A stretch of 64,000 nt of DNA from an uncultured Bacteroidales bacterium (GTDB lineage Bacteria > Bacteroidota > Bacteroidia > Bacteroidales > UBA932). Shown here piece by piece: positions 8,402 to 19,697 of this stretch. The notes below the pieces were generated by a model. That model searched no databases. It worked only from the letters and a program-made list of their open reading frames with translations, and was not told the origin of the DNA. The stretch is taken from positions 22,280 through 86,279 of the forward strand of contig CAJOHX010000007.1 of NCBI GenBank assembly GCA_905234475.1, read 5' to 3'. Numbering within the stretch: the stretch's first letter is position 1; the number at the start of each line of letters is the position of its first letter. The translations under genes and the position numbers were made by a program.

Positions 8402-8409
8402 TAATTTTG
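8402..8409 (+). promoter_or_regulatory. -7 box for recA
   Basis: TAATTTTG matches TAnnTTTG, 69 bp before the recA ATG, predicting a leader of about 65 nt. No LexA-type palindrome was recognised nearby. Confidence 0.55.
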
Positions 8410-8478
8410 TTACCCTTAGTGAAACTAAACAGGAGTGAGGACTATCAAAAACTTTTAACACTTTAAACACAACCAGTT

Positions 8479-10716
<2,238 letters not shown>

Positions 10717-10746
10717 TAACCAGAAGTAATTAAAACTATTATACCA

Positions 10747-12342
10747 ATGAGAACCACCAAGCTTTTCGCAACCTTCCTGGTTGCCGGCCTGATTGTCGCT
10801 GGATGCAAGCAGGACGAGGACTACGTCCTGCCGGCCATCACGATCAGCACGCCGACCCTGGACTTCTCCGCCGATACCGAGCAGAACGTCGACCTGCTGG
10901 CCACCCGCGACTGGCAGATTCTCGGCAAGCCCGAATGGGTGCAGCGGATCGAGCCCGACCACGGGCCCGGCACCAGCACCCTCCAGCGGATCCGCCTGTT
11001 CGTCGACCCCAACGACGGCTACAACCGTGAGGGCGAGGTCGTCTTCACGATCGGCCTTGCCAAGAGCACCCTCACCCTCACGCAGCTTGGCGCGAAGGGG
11101 GAGGTCCCGGTGGGCACCGGCACCAAGGACGATCCATACACTGTCAAGGGCGTGCTGCGCTATATCAACACGCTCGGAGCGGATGTCGAGAGCCCGCAGG
11201 ACGTGTATGTGAAGGGCAAGATCTCCGAAATCACGGATGCCTTCAGCACGCAGTACGGCAACGGCTCCTTCAAGATCAAGGGAGACGAAGGCGAGGTGTT
11301 CACGGTCTACCGCGCCCTGTATCTGGGCAACAAGAAGTGGACGGCGAACGACACCCAGATCGCGGTGGGCGACGAGGTGGTGATCTGCGGCAAGGTGGTG
11401 AACTATAAGGGAAATACTCCCGAAACGTCGGCAAACAAATCCTACGTCTATTCGCTCAACGGCAAGACCGAAGGCTCCGGCGGAGGCGGCGGTGGCACCA
11501 ATACCGGCACCCCGTCCGGTACCGGCACCCTGGCGGATCCGTACAATGCCGCTGGCGCGAATGCCTTTATCCAGACGCTCGCGGACAACGCCAAGAGCGA
11601 CAAGGACATTTACGTCAAGGGCAAGATTTGTAAGATTGCCAACAACGGGACCTTCGGCAGCTACGGCAACGCCACCTTCTACATTTCCGACGACGGACAG
11701 TCGGGCGGTGCCGATTTCTACTGCTACCGTGTCCTTTATCTCGGCAACCGGGACTGGAAGGAAGGCGATACCCAGATCAAGGTGGGTGACGATGTCATCA
11801 TCTGCGGCAAGGTCACGAAATATGTCGGAACAAATGGAACGGCGACGCTTGAGACCGTGCAGAAAGAAGCCTACATCTATTCCTTGAACGGTGTCACCGA
11901 TGGCGGAAGTGGCTCTGGTGGCAATGACGGTGGTGGCAACGGCCAGGGCAATACCGGCAGCGATGACGCGGCCGGCAACGGCACGCTCGCTTCGCCGTAC
12001 AACCCTGCCGGCGCGAAAGCCGTTGCTGCTGCCCTCGAATCGGGCGCCAAGACAGAATCCAAAGTGTATGTGAAGGGCAAGATCAGCAAGATCAAATATA
12101 CCTTCTCTGCGCAATACGGTACGGCAACATTCGACATCTCTGCGGATGGTACGACCAACGGAACGCAGTTCACCTGCTACAGCATTCTATATTTTAAGGA
12201 TGCATCTTGGAAAGAGGGCGACAAGCAGATTGAAGTGGGCAATGAGGTGGTTGTATATGGCTTGTTGACCAATTATAACGGCACTCCGGAGACTTCCTCC
12301 AAGGAAGCCTGCCTGTATTCCCTTAACGGCGCGACAGAATGA
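10747..12342 (+). CDS. Lipoprotein with BACON-like domain and three OB-fold-like repeats
   Basis: 531 aa. The lipobox LIVAGC puts the lipidated Cys at about residue 19. Residues about 30-115 look like a BACON/Ig-type sandwich (LDFSADTEQNVDLLATRDW). Then come three copies of a domain of about 120 residues at roughly 125-240, 258-380 and 405-531. Each has the pattern DPYxxxxA, DVYVKGKISxI, YGxxxFxIxxDG, FxxYRxLYLGNxxW, IxVGDExVICGKVxxYxG and YSLNG. The VKGKI/VYGKV strands suggest an OB fold, so a nucleic-acid-binding role is inferred from fold and neighbours. Gly-rich linkers separate the copies. Its stop overlaps the start of the secreted nuclease gene (ATGATGA), so the two are translationally coupled. 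Confidence 0.8.
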   Translation: MRTTKLFATFLVAGLIVAGCKQDEDYVLPAITISTPTLDFSADTEQNVDLLATRDWQILGKPEWVQRIEPDHGPGTSTLQRIRLFVDPNDGYNREGEVVFTIGLAKSTLTLTQLGAKGEVPVGTGTKDDPYTVKGVLRYINTLGADVESPQDVYVKGKISEITDAFSTQYGNGSFKIKGDEGEVFTVYRALYLGNKKWTANDTQIAVGDEVVICGKVVNYKGNTPETSANKSYVYSLNGKTEGSGGGGGGTNTGTPSGTGTLADPYNAAGANAFIQTLADNAKSDKDIYVKGKICKIANNGTFGSYGNATFYISDDGQSGGADFYCYRVLYLGNRDWKEGDTQIKVGDDVIICGKVTKYVGTNGTATLETVQKEAYIYSLNGVTDGGSGSGGNDGGGNGQGNTGSDDAAGNGTLASPYNPAGAKAVAAALESGAKTESKVYVKGKISKIKYTFSAQYGTATFDISADGTTNGTQFTCYSILYFKDASWKEGDKQIEVGNEVVVYGLLTNYNGTPETSSKEACLYSLNGATE

Positions 12343-13442
12343 TGAAAAGGACCGCATATGCATTGATGGCGGGCCTGGTGTTCTGGCTCGTCATGTCGCT
12401 CCCGGCGCAGGCGCAGCGGGGCGGGAAGAGCTATGTGATTGGCTTCTACAACCTGGAGAATCTCTTTGACACGTACCACGACGCGGGCAAGAACGACTAC
12501 GAGTACCTGCCCGACGGGGCGAACCAGTGGACGGAGGCCAAGTACGAGAAGAAGCTCCACAATATGGCCACGGTGATCCGTGCCATCAAGGAGGACAACA
12601 AGGTCTGGCACGCCGTGCTGGGCGTGAGCGAGATTGAGAACCGCCACGTCCTCGAGGACCTCGTGAGCCAGCCGGAGATCGCGGACGCCCATTTCCAGAT
12701 TGTCCATTACGACGGTCCCGACCGCCGCGGCGTGGACGTGGCGCTGCTTTACCGGCCCGGCGTGTTCAAGGTGCTGGAGAGCCGTTCGATCCCGTTTGAC
12801 TTCGCCGAAGATAGCCGGGTTGAGTTTACTCTGACCCCGGAGGAGCAGGACGATTTCCGCACCCGCGACATCTTGATGGTGCGCGGCCTGCTGGGCGGGG
12901 AGATGTTCGCCTTCTTCGTGGCGCACCTGCCTTCCCGCACCGGCGGCAAGGGCGGGGACCTGCGCTCGCGCGGCGGCGAGATCATGTATCGGGAGTCGCT
13001 CAGGCTGATGGACCAGTTCCCGGGCATCAAGATCGTGGCGATGGGCGACATGAACGACAACCCGACGGACGACAGCATGGCGGTATACATGCGCGCCAAG
13101 GAGAAGATCTCCGAGGTGGGGCCGATGGACTTCTTCTCCCCGTTCCTGTCGATGTACAAGGCCGGCTACGGGTCCCTGGCGTACCAGGGTGAATGGAATA
13201 TCTACGACATTATCGTGACCAACGAAGCCCTCGTGAACGCCAAGCGCGGCACCCTCGGCATCATCCCAATCGTCAAGAACAAATACTACGGCCGCGTGTT
13301 CCACAAGCCGTTCATGACCCAGCAGGAGGGCCAGTACAAGGGCACTCCGTTCCGTACTTCCTCCGGTGGCGCCTTCATCGGCGGCTACAGCGACCATTAT
13401 CCTACGTACATCGTCGTCAGTACCAAACACGCAACGAAATGA
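12339..13442 (+). CDS. Secreted endonuclease/exonuclease/phosphatase family protein
   Basis: 367 aa with an N-terminal signal segment (AYALMAGLVFWLVMSLPAQAQ). The EEP (DNase I/exonuclease III) fold is shown by GFYNLENLFDTY, the metal-binding Glu in GVSEIENRHVL, RRGVDVALLYRP, the GDMNDNP block and the final GGYSDHYPTYI with the catalytic SDH. Likely an exported nuclease or phosphodiesterase. It overlaps the OB lipoprotein upstream by 4 bp and the TonB receptor downstream (ATGA), placing all three in one operon and supporting extracellular nucleic-acid breakdown with uptake of products. Confidence 0.88.
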   Translation: MMKRTAYALMAGLVFWLVMSLPAQAQRGGKSYVIGFYNLENLFDTYHDAGKNDYEYLPDGANQWTEAKYEKKLHNMATVIRAIKEDNKVWHAVLGVSEIENRHVLEDLVSQPEIADAHFQIVHYDGPDRRGVDVALLYRPGVFKVLESRSIPFDFAEDSRVEFTLTPEEQDDFRTRDILMVRGLLGGEMFAFFVAHLPSRTGGKGGDLRSRGGEIMYRESLRLMDQFPGIKIVAMGDMNDNPTDDSMAVYMRAKEKISEVGPMDFFSPFLSMYKAGYGSLAYQGEWNIYDIIVTNEALVNAKRGTLGIIPIVKNKYYGRVFHKPFMTQQEGQYKGTPFRTSSGGAFIGGYSDHYPTYIVVSTKHATK

Positions 13443-16372
13443 CCCATAGACAGATAATCAGCATTGCATGCGCGCTCCTGCTGCCGCTGCTGCTCGCCGC
13501 CCAGCCCACGGGCGGGATCACCGGCACGGTGATCGACCGCGGCAGCCGGGCGGGGATCCAGGGGGCGACCGTGGCCCTGTACCAGGGCGCGGCCGAGCTG
13601 TCCACGGTCATGACGAACGAGGACGGCCGATTCCGCTTCGACGCGCTCGCGGACGGTATGTATGACATCGAGGTCAACGCGCCCCTCTATCTAGAGACGC
13701 GTCTCAACGTGATGGTCAGCGAGGGCGAGATGCGGAACCTGTTCAACATCACCCTGAGCCAGTCGCGGCCGGAGATGTTCGAGGAGATGTACGAGGAGTT
13801 CGACATGGGCGATTCGGGCTATGCCGACAACCCTACGGTGCTCTTCGACCAGAACGACGTGTTCAACAGCCTCGCGGGCTACAATTTCAGCGCGGTGCGC
13901 TTCAACGTCCGCGGCTATAGTTCCAACTCGCAGGAGGTGTACCTCGCCGGCGTGCGGCTCAACGACGCCGTGACCGGCAGCACGCCGTTCTCCCTGTGGA
14001 GCGGCCTCAACGAGGCCACGCGCAGCAAGGCCACCGTGACTGGCGCGGAGGTGTCCGACTACGGCCTGGGCGGCTACAACGGCTTGACCAACATTTTCGC
14101 GGATGCGCCCAATATCCGCACCGGCCTGCGCGGAAGCGTGATGACCAACAGCCAGCTGTATCGCCTCCGGCTCATGCTGACCTATGCCTCCGGCGTGCAG
14201 GACAGCGGCTGGTCCTACGCCTTCTCCGTGTCCGCCCGCCTGGGCGGCAACGACTGGATCGACGGCGTCTATTACCGCTCGTTCGGCTATTTCGCGTCCA
14301 TCGCGAAGGACTGGCGCAACAGCCACCTGTCGCTGAGCATCCTGGGCACCCCGGGCAGCCGCGGCGCGCAGAACGCCTCCACCCAGGAGGTCTACGACCT
14401 CACGGGGGACAATATGTACAACTCCAACTGGGGCTACCAGAACGGTCGTGTCCGCAACGCCCGCGTCCGCAACACCCACGAGCCCATCACGTTCCTGAAA
14501 TACGACTTCTTCCCGTCGGACGCTTTCAAGCTGTCGGCCACGGTCCTGTACCGCTTCGGCCAGAACGGCTACACGGCGCTCGACTGGTACGACGCGCAGG
14601 ACCCGCGCCCGGACTACTACCGCAACCTCCCCAGCTACTTCTGGCACGAGAATCCGGATTACAACCGCAACAGCCTCATGAAATGGGCGGCGGCGCGCGA
14701 GGCCTGGCTCTATCCCGACCGTTTCGCGGACATTACCCACATTAACTGGGACCGCCTCTACGACGTCAACCGCCACAACATTGAGGCGTCCGGCCTCGCG
14801 CGCTCCAAGTACATCCAGGAGGAGCGCCACGTGGACCAGAACGACCTCAATTTCGCGATGAGCTTCAAGTGGCGGGCGGACGACCAGATCACCTTCACGG
14901 GTGGCCTGAACGCGCGCGTGAACCGCACGGAATATTATAAGAAGGTAGTGGACCTGCTCGGCGGCGACTACTACGTGGACGTGGACTCCTTCGCGGAGCG
15001 CGAATTCGCCGCATCGGCAGCGAAGACGCAGAACGACCTCGACTACTACCTCGCCCAGGGCTCGGCACGTGCGCTGCGCGTGGGCGACAAGTTCGGCTAT
15101 GACTATTATGCGCATGTGCGCAACGCCAGCGCCTGGCTCAACGGCGTCTTCTCGCTGGGCAACTTCAGCACCAGTATCGGCGGCACGGTGGGCTATACCA
15201 GCTTTTGGCGCGAGGGCCTGGTGCGCAAGGGCCTGTTCCCGGGCCTGCGCCCGGACGGCAGCGACTACATCGTGGACGGGGTGAACCTGAGCCGCGATGC
15301 GGGCGGCAACCTGCTGCCCAGCTCGTACGGCGTCTCCGAGGCACAGCGCTTCCTGACCTGGTCCGGCAAGATGTCGCTGAACTGGGTGATCGGCGGCAAG
15401 ATGCGCATCTACGCCAACGCCGGCGCCTTCCAGGACGCCCCGACTTTCGATATGGCCTACCTGTCGCCGCGTACGCGCGACACGGTGGTGGAGGGGCTTG
15501 TGCCGGTGAAGACCTACACGGCCGACCTCAACTGGCAGTATTCCGGCGGCGGATTCAATTTCCGCCTGACGGGCTATTATACCAAGATCTTCGACCAGAC
15601 GGACATCATGAGCGCCTACGATGACCTGCAGAACGCGTTCTCCAATTTCGCGCTGAGCGGCATCGATGAGCAGCACTACGGCATCGAGTTCGGCTTCAAG
15701 GTTCCGACCTTCATCACCAACCTTTCCCTGCAGGGTGCCCTGAGCGCCGGGCGCTACGAGTATACCTCCAATCCCACTTTCGTGCAGACGCTGGACAACA
15801 GCGCCGAGCCCGTGGAGTACGACCGCATGACCGAGATCCTGGTGCCGTACTGGAAGAGCCATCCGGTGTTCAAGCGCGACGAGAATGGCGTCATCACCTC
15901 GGAGATCGACCATTTCCAGCAGCACTACGTGCCGGGCTCGCCGCAGCTGGCTGCCAGCCTCGGGCTCGCGTACAATTATAATTATTGGTTCATCGACGGC
16001 GACGTGGAGTATTTCGCGAAGTCGTACCTGAGCATGAACCCGCTCTACCGCACCGACTACGCCACGGCGGGTCCCGACCGCATCGTGACCCCCGCCGAAG
16101 TGGAGTACATGGCCGCGCAGGAGTGCTTCGATCCCTGTTTCCTGGTGAACCTGAGCATCGGCAAGAGCTGGTACATCGACCGCAAGTACCAGATCGGCTT
16201 CTCGCTGAACGCCAAGAACCTCCTGAACCGCCGCGACGTCAAGACCGGCGGCTACGAGCAGACCCGTCTCGTGGACAACACCGTGGGCAAGGAGCGCTAC
16301 TACCGCTTCGATGCCAAGTACTTCTACATGAGCGGTTTCAATTATATGTTGAACATCTATTTCAGATTCTAG
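13439..16372 (+). CDS. TonB-dependent receptor with carboxypeptidase-regulatory N-domain
   Basis: 977 aa. Signal peptide IISIACALLLPLLLAAQ, then a carboxypeptidase-regulatory/Ig-like domain (GGITGTVIDRGSRAGIQGATVALY...GRFRFDALADGMYDIEV) at about 22-105. The plug domain follows (FNVRGYSSNSQEVYLAGVRLND at about 155-180), then a long beta-barrel rich in Tyr/Trp strands ending MLNIYFRF with the C-terminal Phe of outer-membrane proteins. No SusD homologue is next to it. Co-encoded with the secreted nuclease upstream and the DUF5689 lipoprotein 4 bp downstream, it probably imports an oligonucleotide- or nucleoside-type ligand; the ligand is inference. Confidence 0.93.
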   Translation: MTHRQIISIACALLLPLLLAAQPTGGITGTVIDRGSRAGIQGATVALYQGAAELSTVMTNEDGRFRFDALADGMYDIEVNAPLYLETRLNVMVSEGEMRNLFNITLSQSRPEMFEEMYEEFDMGDSGYADNPTVLFDQNDVFNSLAGYNFSAVRFNVRGYSSNSQEVYLAGVRLNDAVTGSTPFSLWSGLNEATRSKATVTGAEVSDYGLGGYNGLTNIFADAPNIRTGLRGSVMTNSQLYRLRLMLTYASGVQDSGWSYAFSVSARLGGNDWIDGVYYRSFGYFASIAKDWRNSHLSLSILGTPGSRGAQNASTQEVYDLTGDNMYNSNWGYQNGRVRNARVRNTHEPITFLKYDFFPSDAFKLSATVLYRFGQNGYTALDWYDAQDPRPDYYRNLPSYFWHENPDYNRNSLMKWAAAREAWLYPDRFADITHINWDRLYDVNRHNIEASGLARSKYIQEERHVDQNDLNFAMSFKWRADDQITFTGGLNARVNRTEYYKKVVDLLGGDYYVDVDSFAEREFAASAAKTQNDLDYYLAQGSARALRVGDKFGYDYYAHVRNASAWLNGVFSLGNFSTSIGGTVGYTSFWREGLVRKGLFPGLRPDGSDYIVDGVNLSRDAGGNLLPSSYGVSEAQRFLTWSGKMSLNWVIGGKMRIYANAGAFQDAPTFDMAYLSPRTRDTVVEGLVPVKTYTADLNWQYSGGGFNFRLTGYYTKIFDQTDIMSAYDDLQNAFSNFALSGIDEQHYGIEFGFKVPTFITNLSLQGALSAGRYEYTSNPTFVQTLDNSAEPVEYDRMTEILVPYWKSHPVFKRDENGVITSEIDHFQQHYVPGSPQLAASLGLAYNYNYWFIDGDVEYFAKSYLSMNPLYRTDYATAGPDRIVTPAEVEYMAAQECFDPCFLVNLSIGKSWYIDRKYQIGFSLNAKNLLNRRDVKTGGYEQTRLVDNTVGKERYYRFDAKYFYMSGFNYMLNIYFRF

Positions 16373-16376
16373 GGCC

Positions 16377-17372
16377 ATGAGGAAGATCTTTGCATTTTTG
16401 CTTTCGCTCGCGGCGCTTGCCGCGTGCCAGGAGTGGGATCCGGTCCTGACGCACAACTATCCCGAGCCGCCGGAGCGCGAGCCGATGATGGCGTCCGTCA
16501 ACACGACCATTGCCGGGCTCAAGAAGTTGTACATCGATGCCGGCAACAAGGCCGTGGCCATCCAGAATCACCTCGTGATCGGCGGACAGGTCGTCTCGAG
16601 CGACCGCAGCGGCAACATCTACCGCGACCTGTATATCCAGGACGCCACCGGCGCCATCTGCGTCAAGGTGGGGAAGTCCTCGCTCTACAGCGACTACCGC
16701 CCCGGCCAGTGGGTCTATGTGGACTGCGCGGGCCTGGTGATCGGCTCTTACAGCGGCATGCCCCAGCTGGGCATCGAGGACGAGTCCGGCTCGGGCTATG
16801 ATACGGCTTATATCGACGCCCAGTATCTGATTGACAATCATATCTTCCGCGGACGCGAGGGCGAACTGCCCGCGCCGCGTGTCGTCAGCGCAGCCCAGCT
16901 TGCGCAGGCGCTGAAGGACGGCGGCTTCAAGAGCGACCTCTGGGGTGCGTATGTCAAGCTCGAAGGCCTGACCTACGGCGCCAAGATCTTCGGCATCCTG
17001 TACCAGGGCGACGCGGCGAACAGCCGCACCTTCCTGCGGGACAAGAATTTCGGCGTCACCTCCTGGGCGATGAGCAAGTCCCGGCTGCAGTCGCTCATCT
17101 TCGCGGGCAACTTCGACGAAGTCCTGCCGGGCGACGTGCGCAGCGACTACTACAATAATGCCTCCCCGGTGACGATGAGCCAGTATTTCTCGCTTGGCGG
17201 CACGGACGTGCAGATCCGCACCAGCGGCTACGCGAAATTCGCGGACAGCGAGATTCCCGCCGCAGTGGTGGGCGGTGCGCCTATGGACGCGACGGGCCTG
17301 CTGACCATCTACGATGGCGCCGCGCAATTTACCTTGATCGACCTTGATGGTATTTCCGTCAAAAATCCTTAA
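16377..17372 (+). CDS. DUF5689-type lipoprotein
   Basis: 331 aa, lipobox LAALAAC. The protein has the pattern of DUF5689 proteins encoded beside TonB receptors and EEP nucleases in Bacteroidota: repeated OB-like segments (NHLVIGGQVVSSDRSGNIYRDLYIQDATGAICVKV; PGQWVYVDCAGLVIGSYSGMPQLG; GAYVKLEGLTY). Outer-membrane lipoprotein, probably ligand binding and partnered with the receptor. The biochemical role of the family is not known. Confidence 0.82.
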   Translation: MRKIFAFLLSLAALAACQEWDPVLTHNYPEPPEREPMMASVNTTIAGLKKLYIDAGNKAVAIQNHLVIGGQVVSSDRSGNIYRDLYIQDATGAICVKVGKSSLYSDYRPGQWVYVDCAGLVIGSYSGMPQLGIEDESGSGYDTAYIDAQYLIDNHIFRGREGELPAPRVVSAAQLAQALKDGGFKSDLWGAYVKLEGLTYGAKIFGILYQGDAANSRTFLRDKNFGVTSWAMSKSRLQSLIFAGNFDEVLPGDVRSDYYNNASPVTMSQYFSLGGTDVQIRTSGYAKFADSEIPAAVVGGAPMDATGLLTIYDGAAQFTLIDLDGISVKNP

Positions 17373-17385
17373 CTTTACGGTTCCG

Positions 17386-18642
17386 ATGAGAAAGACCCAC
17401 ATTCTGCTGACCACGATAGCACTGCTGTTCACTGTCCTTGCCTCCGCGCAGGTGCAGCGCGACTCGGTCAAGGTGTATTTCCGCCAGGGCCAGTCCCAGT
17501 TCGAACCGTTTTTCAACGGCAATGTCCGCCGGCTCAACGATTTCACCAACAGGGCCAAGGCCCTGCAGCGCGACGAGCAGGTGACGCTGGACCGCGTGAT
17601 GGTGATCGCGTCGGCCTCGCCCGAGGGTGCGGCCGAGGTCAACGAGCGCCTGGCCTACAACCGCGCGCAGAACATCGCCGACTACCTGCACCAGAATTTC
17701 ACCTTCGACCAGAACGCCTTCGAGGTGTATTTCAACGACCTCGACTGGGATCAGTTCCAGCGCCTGGTGGAGGAGGACCATTACGTGCCGATGCGCTGGG
17801 AGCTCCTGTCCCTGATCCGGGAGCGGGACCTCAGGCGCATCAAGGTGGAGCGCTTCCAGCGCGCCTGGGACTACCTGATGGACAACATCTTCCCGGAGAT
17901 GCGCTCGACGCTCGTCGTCTTCGAGTACAAGACGGCGGAGATGCGCGAGGCGCAGGCCCGGGAGGCGCTGGCGAAGGCGGAGGCCGAGGCCGCTGAAGCC
18001 GAGGTCCGCCTGCAGGAGGAGATCCGCCGCCAGGAGGAGCAGCAGCAGGTCCGCACCTACACTCCGCCGCCCCTGCCGGACGACGACGAGGACGACTTCG
18101 ACCTCGACCTGTCGGAGGCCTACCCGTGGAGCTTCTACCTCAAGTCCAACATCCTGCCCTGGATCCTGCTGGACGCCAACCTCGGCATCGAGTTCGAGAT
18201 GGGGCGCCACCTCTCGCTGAGCATCCCGGTGTTCTACACGGCGCTGGACTGGTTCAACGTCCGCACCAAGTTCCGGGTGATCGGCACGCAGCCTGAGCTG
18301 CGCCTGTGGTTCCGCGACGATTTCAGCGGCCCGTTCCTGGCCGCGCACGGGACCTTCGGTTACTACAATATCGCCCTGCCGCAGATGGATTTCCGCATCC
18401 AGGACCGCGACGGGACCACCCCTGCGTATGGCGCCGGCCTCAACTTCGGCTGGAAGTTCCGGCTTGACCGCCACCACGCCGACCGCCTCGGCCTCGAATT
18501 CAGCTTCGGCGGCGGCTGGCTGCATCTGGACTACGATGCGTTCTACAACGTGGAGAACGGCCGTTATTCCGCCTCGCAGGTGAAAGATTACTTCGGACCG
18601 GACCACGCCGCCGTGTCCCTGACTTATCGATTTGGCAAATGA
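17386..18642 (+). CDS. OmpA-like / DUF3575 outer-membrane protein
   Basis: 418 aa; the start at 17386 gives a clear signal peptide (KTHILLTTIALLFTVLASAQ). Residues about 22-130 resemble an OmpA-type peptidoglycan-associated domain (VIASASPEGAAEVNERLAYNRAQNIADYL). Residues about 185-235 are a long Ala/Glu/Arg helix likely to be a coiled coil. The acidic linker PDDDEDDFDLDL follows, then a DUF3575 domain (about 250-418) of beta-strands ending LTYRFGK. In Bacteroidales, DUF3575 genes sit in Mfa/Fim fimbria clusters, and the overlapping next gene is an Mfa2-like lipoprotein. Probable envelope anchor or assembly factor. Confidence 0.85.
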   Translation: MRKTHILLTTIALLFTVLASAQVQRDSVKVYFRQGQSQFEPFFNGNVRRLNDFTNRAKALQRDEQVTLDRVMVIASASPEGAAEVNERLAYNRAQNIADYLHQNFTFDQNAFEVYFNDLDWDQFQRLVEEDHYVPMRWELLSLIRERDLRRIKVERFQRAWDYLMDNIFPEMRSTLVVFEYKTAEMREAQAREALAKAEAEAAEAEVRLQEEIRRQEEQQQVRTYTPPPLPDDDEDDFDLDLSEAYPWSFYLKSNILPWILLDANLGIEFEMGRHLSLSIPVFYTALDWFNVRTKFRVIGTQPELRLWFRDDFSGPFLAAHGTFGYYNIALPQMDFRIQDRDGTTPAYGAGLNFGWKFRLDRHHADRLGLEFSFGGGWLHLDYDAFYNVENGRYSASQVKDYFGPDHAAVSLTYRFGK

Positions 18643-19607
18643 GACGATTCCGCCTGAAGACAATCCTGCTTGCGGCGGCCATCGTGCTCGCCGCCTGCGA
18701 CCCGCATGAGTTCCCCGTCAGCGAGACGGGGGACGCGCTGCGGGATTTCTCCCTGAAGATCCAGTTCGAGGATCTGCTGCCCGACCACAAGGTGATCGAC
18801 GGCTCCACCAAGGCCGGAGGTGTCGTCGTGCCGCGCTACACGGTGCTGCTCTTCCGCTACAGCGGGGAGTCCGCCTACGGCCAGGTCCCGGACTATGCTT
18901 ATTCGTTCACCCGCAAGGAAGTGGCCGACATGGACACGACGATCTATCTGCCCATCGACCCCGCCAAGTACCGCGTGGCCGGCTGGGTGGACTGGGTGGA
19001 CGACGCCCCGAGCTACGACCTGGCCGATCCCGGGCGCATCCTGCTCGCGCAGTCCTATCTGCCGGGTGAATACGCCCGCGACGCGTTCGCCGTCACGGCG
19101 GACTACGACGTGTCCGAGTTTGTCGTGGCCGGCCAGACCTACCACAAGACGCTCACGCTGACCCGCCCCGTGGCGCAGCTGCGTTTCGTGGCGCCGGAGG
19201 CGCTGACGTTCCTGTCCGACATGCAGATGGACGCCTCCGGGATGACGGCCACGCTCAAGTACACCGCCCCCATCCCCGACGGCTACGACCTGCTGGGCGA
19301 CATCACCTGGACCACCCGCGCCGACGTGTCCCTCAGCGACACGCCGCGCATGGCCACCTCCGGCGAGCTGGTGTTCATCTCCGACTTCCTCTTCTCCACC
19401 GACGAAGGCACCACCGCGGCGGTGGAATTCACCCTCACCGACGCGGAGGGCAAGCAGCTCGCGGCCTACGCGGGCGAAGTCCCGCTGCGCCGCGCCCACG
19501 CCACCACCGTGAACTTCACGTCCATCTCCTCCCATCAGGGCGAGAAGTCCGGCGGCATCGGCATCAGCCCCGGCTTTGATGATGAAATAGAAGTACCGAT
19601 TGATTAG
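18639..19607 (+). CDS. FimB/Mfa2-family fimbrial anchor-like lipoprotein
   Basis: 322 aa, lipobox VLAAC with Cys at about residue 20. Pattern of the FimB/Mfa2 family: FSLKIQFED, PRYTVLLFRYSG, YLPIDPAKYRVAGWVDW, and the LTRPVAQLRFVAPEA strand. In Porphyromonas this family caps and anchors fimbriae to the outer membrane. It overlaps the DUF3575 stop by 4 bp (ATGA). A close paralogue forms the N-terminal half of the protein at 33149-34834. Substrate and pilus partner are inferred from context only. Confidence 0.8.
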   Translation: MRRFRLKTILLAAAIVLAACDPHEFPVSETGDALRDFSLKIQFEDLLPDHKVIDGSTKAGGVVVPRYTVLLFRYSGESAYGQVPDYAYSFTRKEVADMDTTIYLPIDPAKYRVAGWVDWVDDAPSYDLADPGRILLAQSYLPGEYARDAFAVTADYDVSEFVVAGQTYHKTLTLTRPVAQLRFVAPEALTFLSDMQMDASGMTATLKYTAPIPDGYDLLGDITWTTRADVSLSDTPRMATSGELVFISDFLFSTDEGTTAAVEFTLTDAEGKQLAAYAGEVPLRRAHATTVNFTSISSHQGEKSGGIGISPGFDDEIEVPID

Positions 19608-19613
19608 TCTAAT

Positions 19614-19658
19614 GTCATTTCGATCCACGATGTCATTTCGAGCGAAGTCGAGAAATCT
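19614..19658. repeat. GTCATTTCGA repeat, half plus full copy
   Basis: Half copy GTCATTTCGA (19614-19623) followed by the full hairpin GTCATTTCGAG cgaagt CGAGAAATCT (19632-19658). Same flank design as the other GTCATT-hairpin repeats but with a TTTCGAG stem. Lies between the Mfa2-like gene and the next lipoprotein. Confidence 0.75.
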
Positions 19659-19697
19659 GTTAGCAAACAACATATAACAACATACAATAACAACACA

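Noticed and set aside
12273..13430. Long minus-strand open frame opposite the EEP nuclease (and similar ones opposite 5482-7878, 13691-16456, 26984-30205 and 56173-59145)
   Set aside because: Antisense shadows produced by GC-rich codon use. The plus-strand frames carry catalytic motifs and signal peptides; the shadows are His/Arg/Val-rich with no domains.
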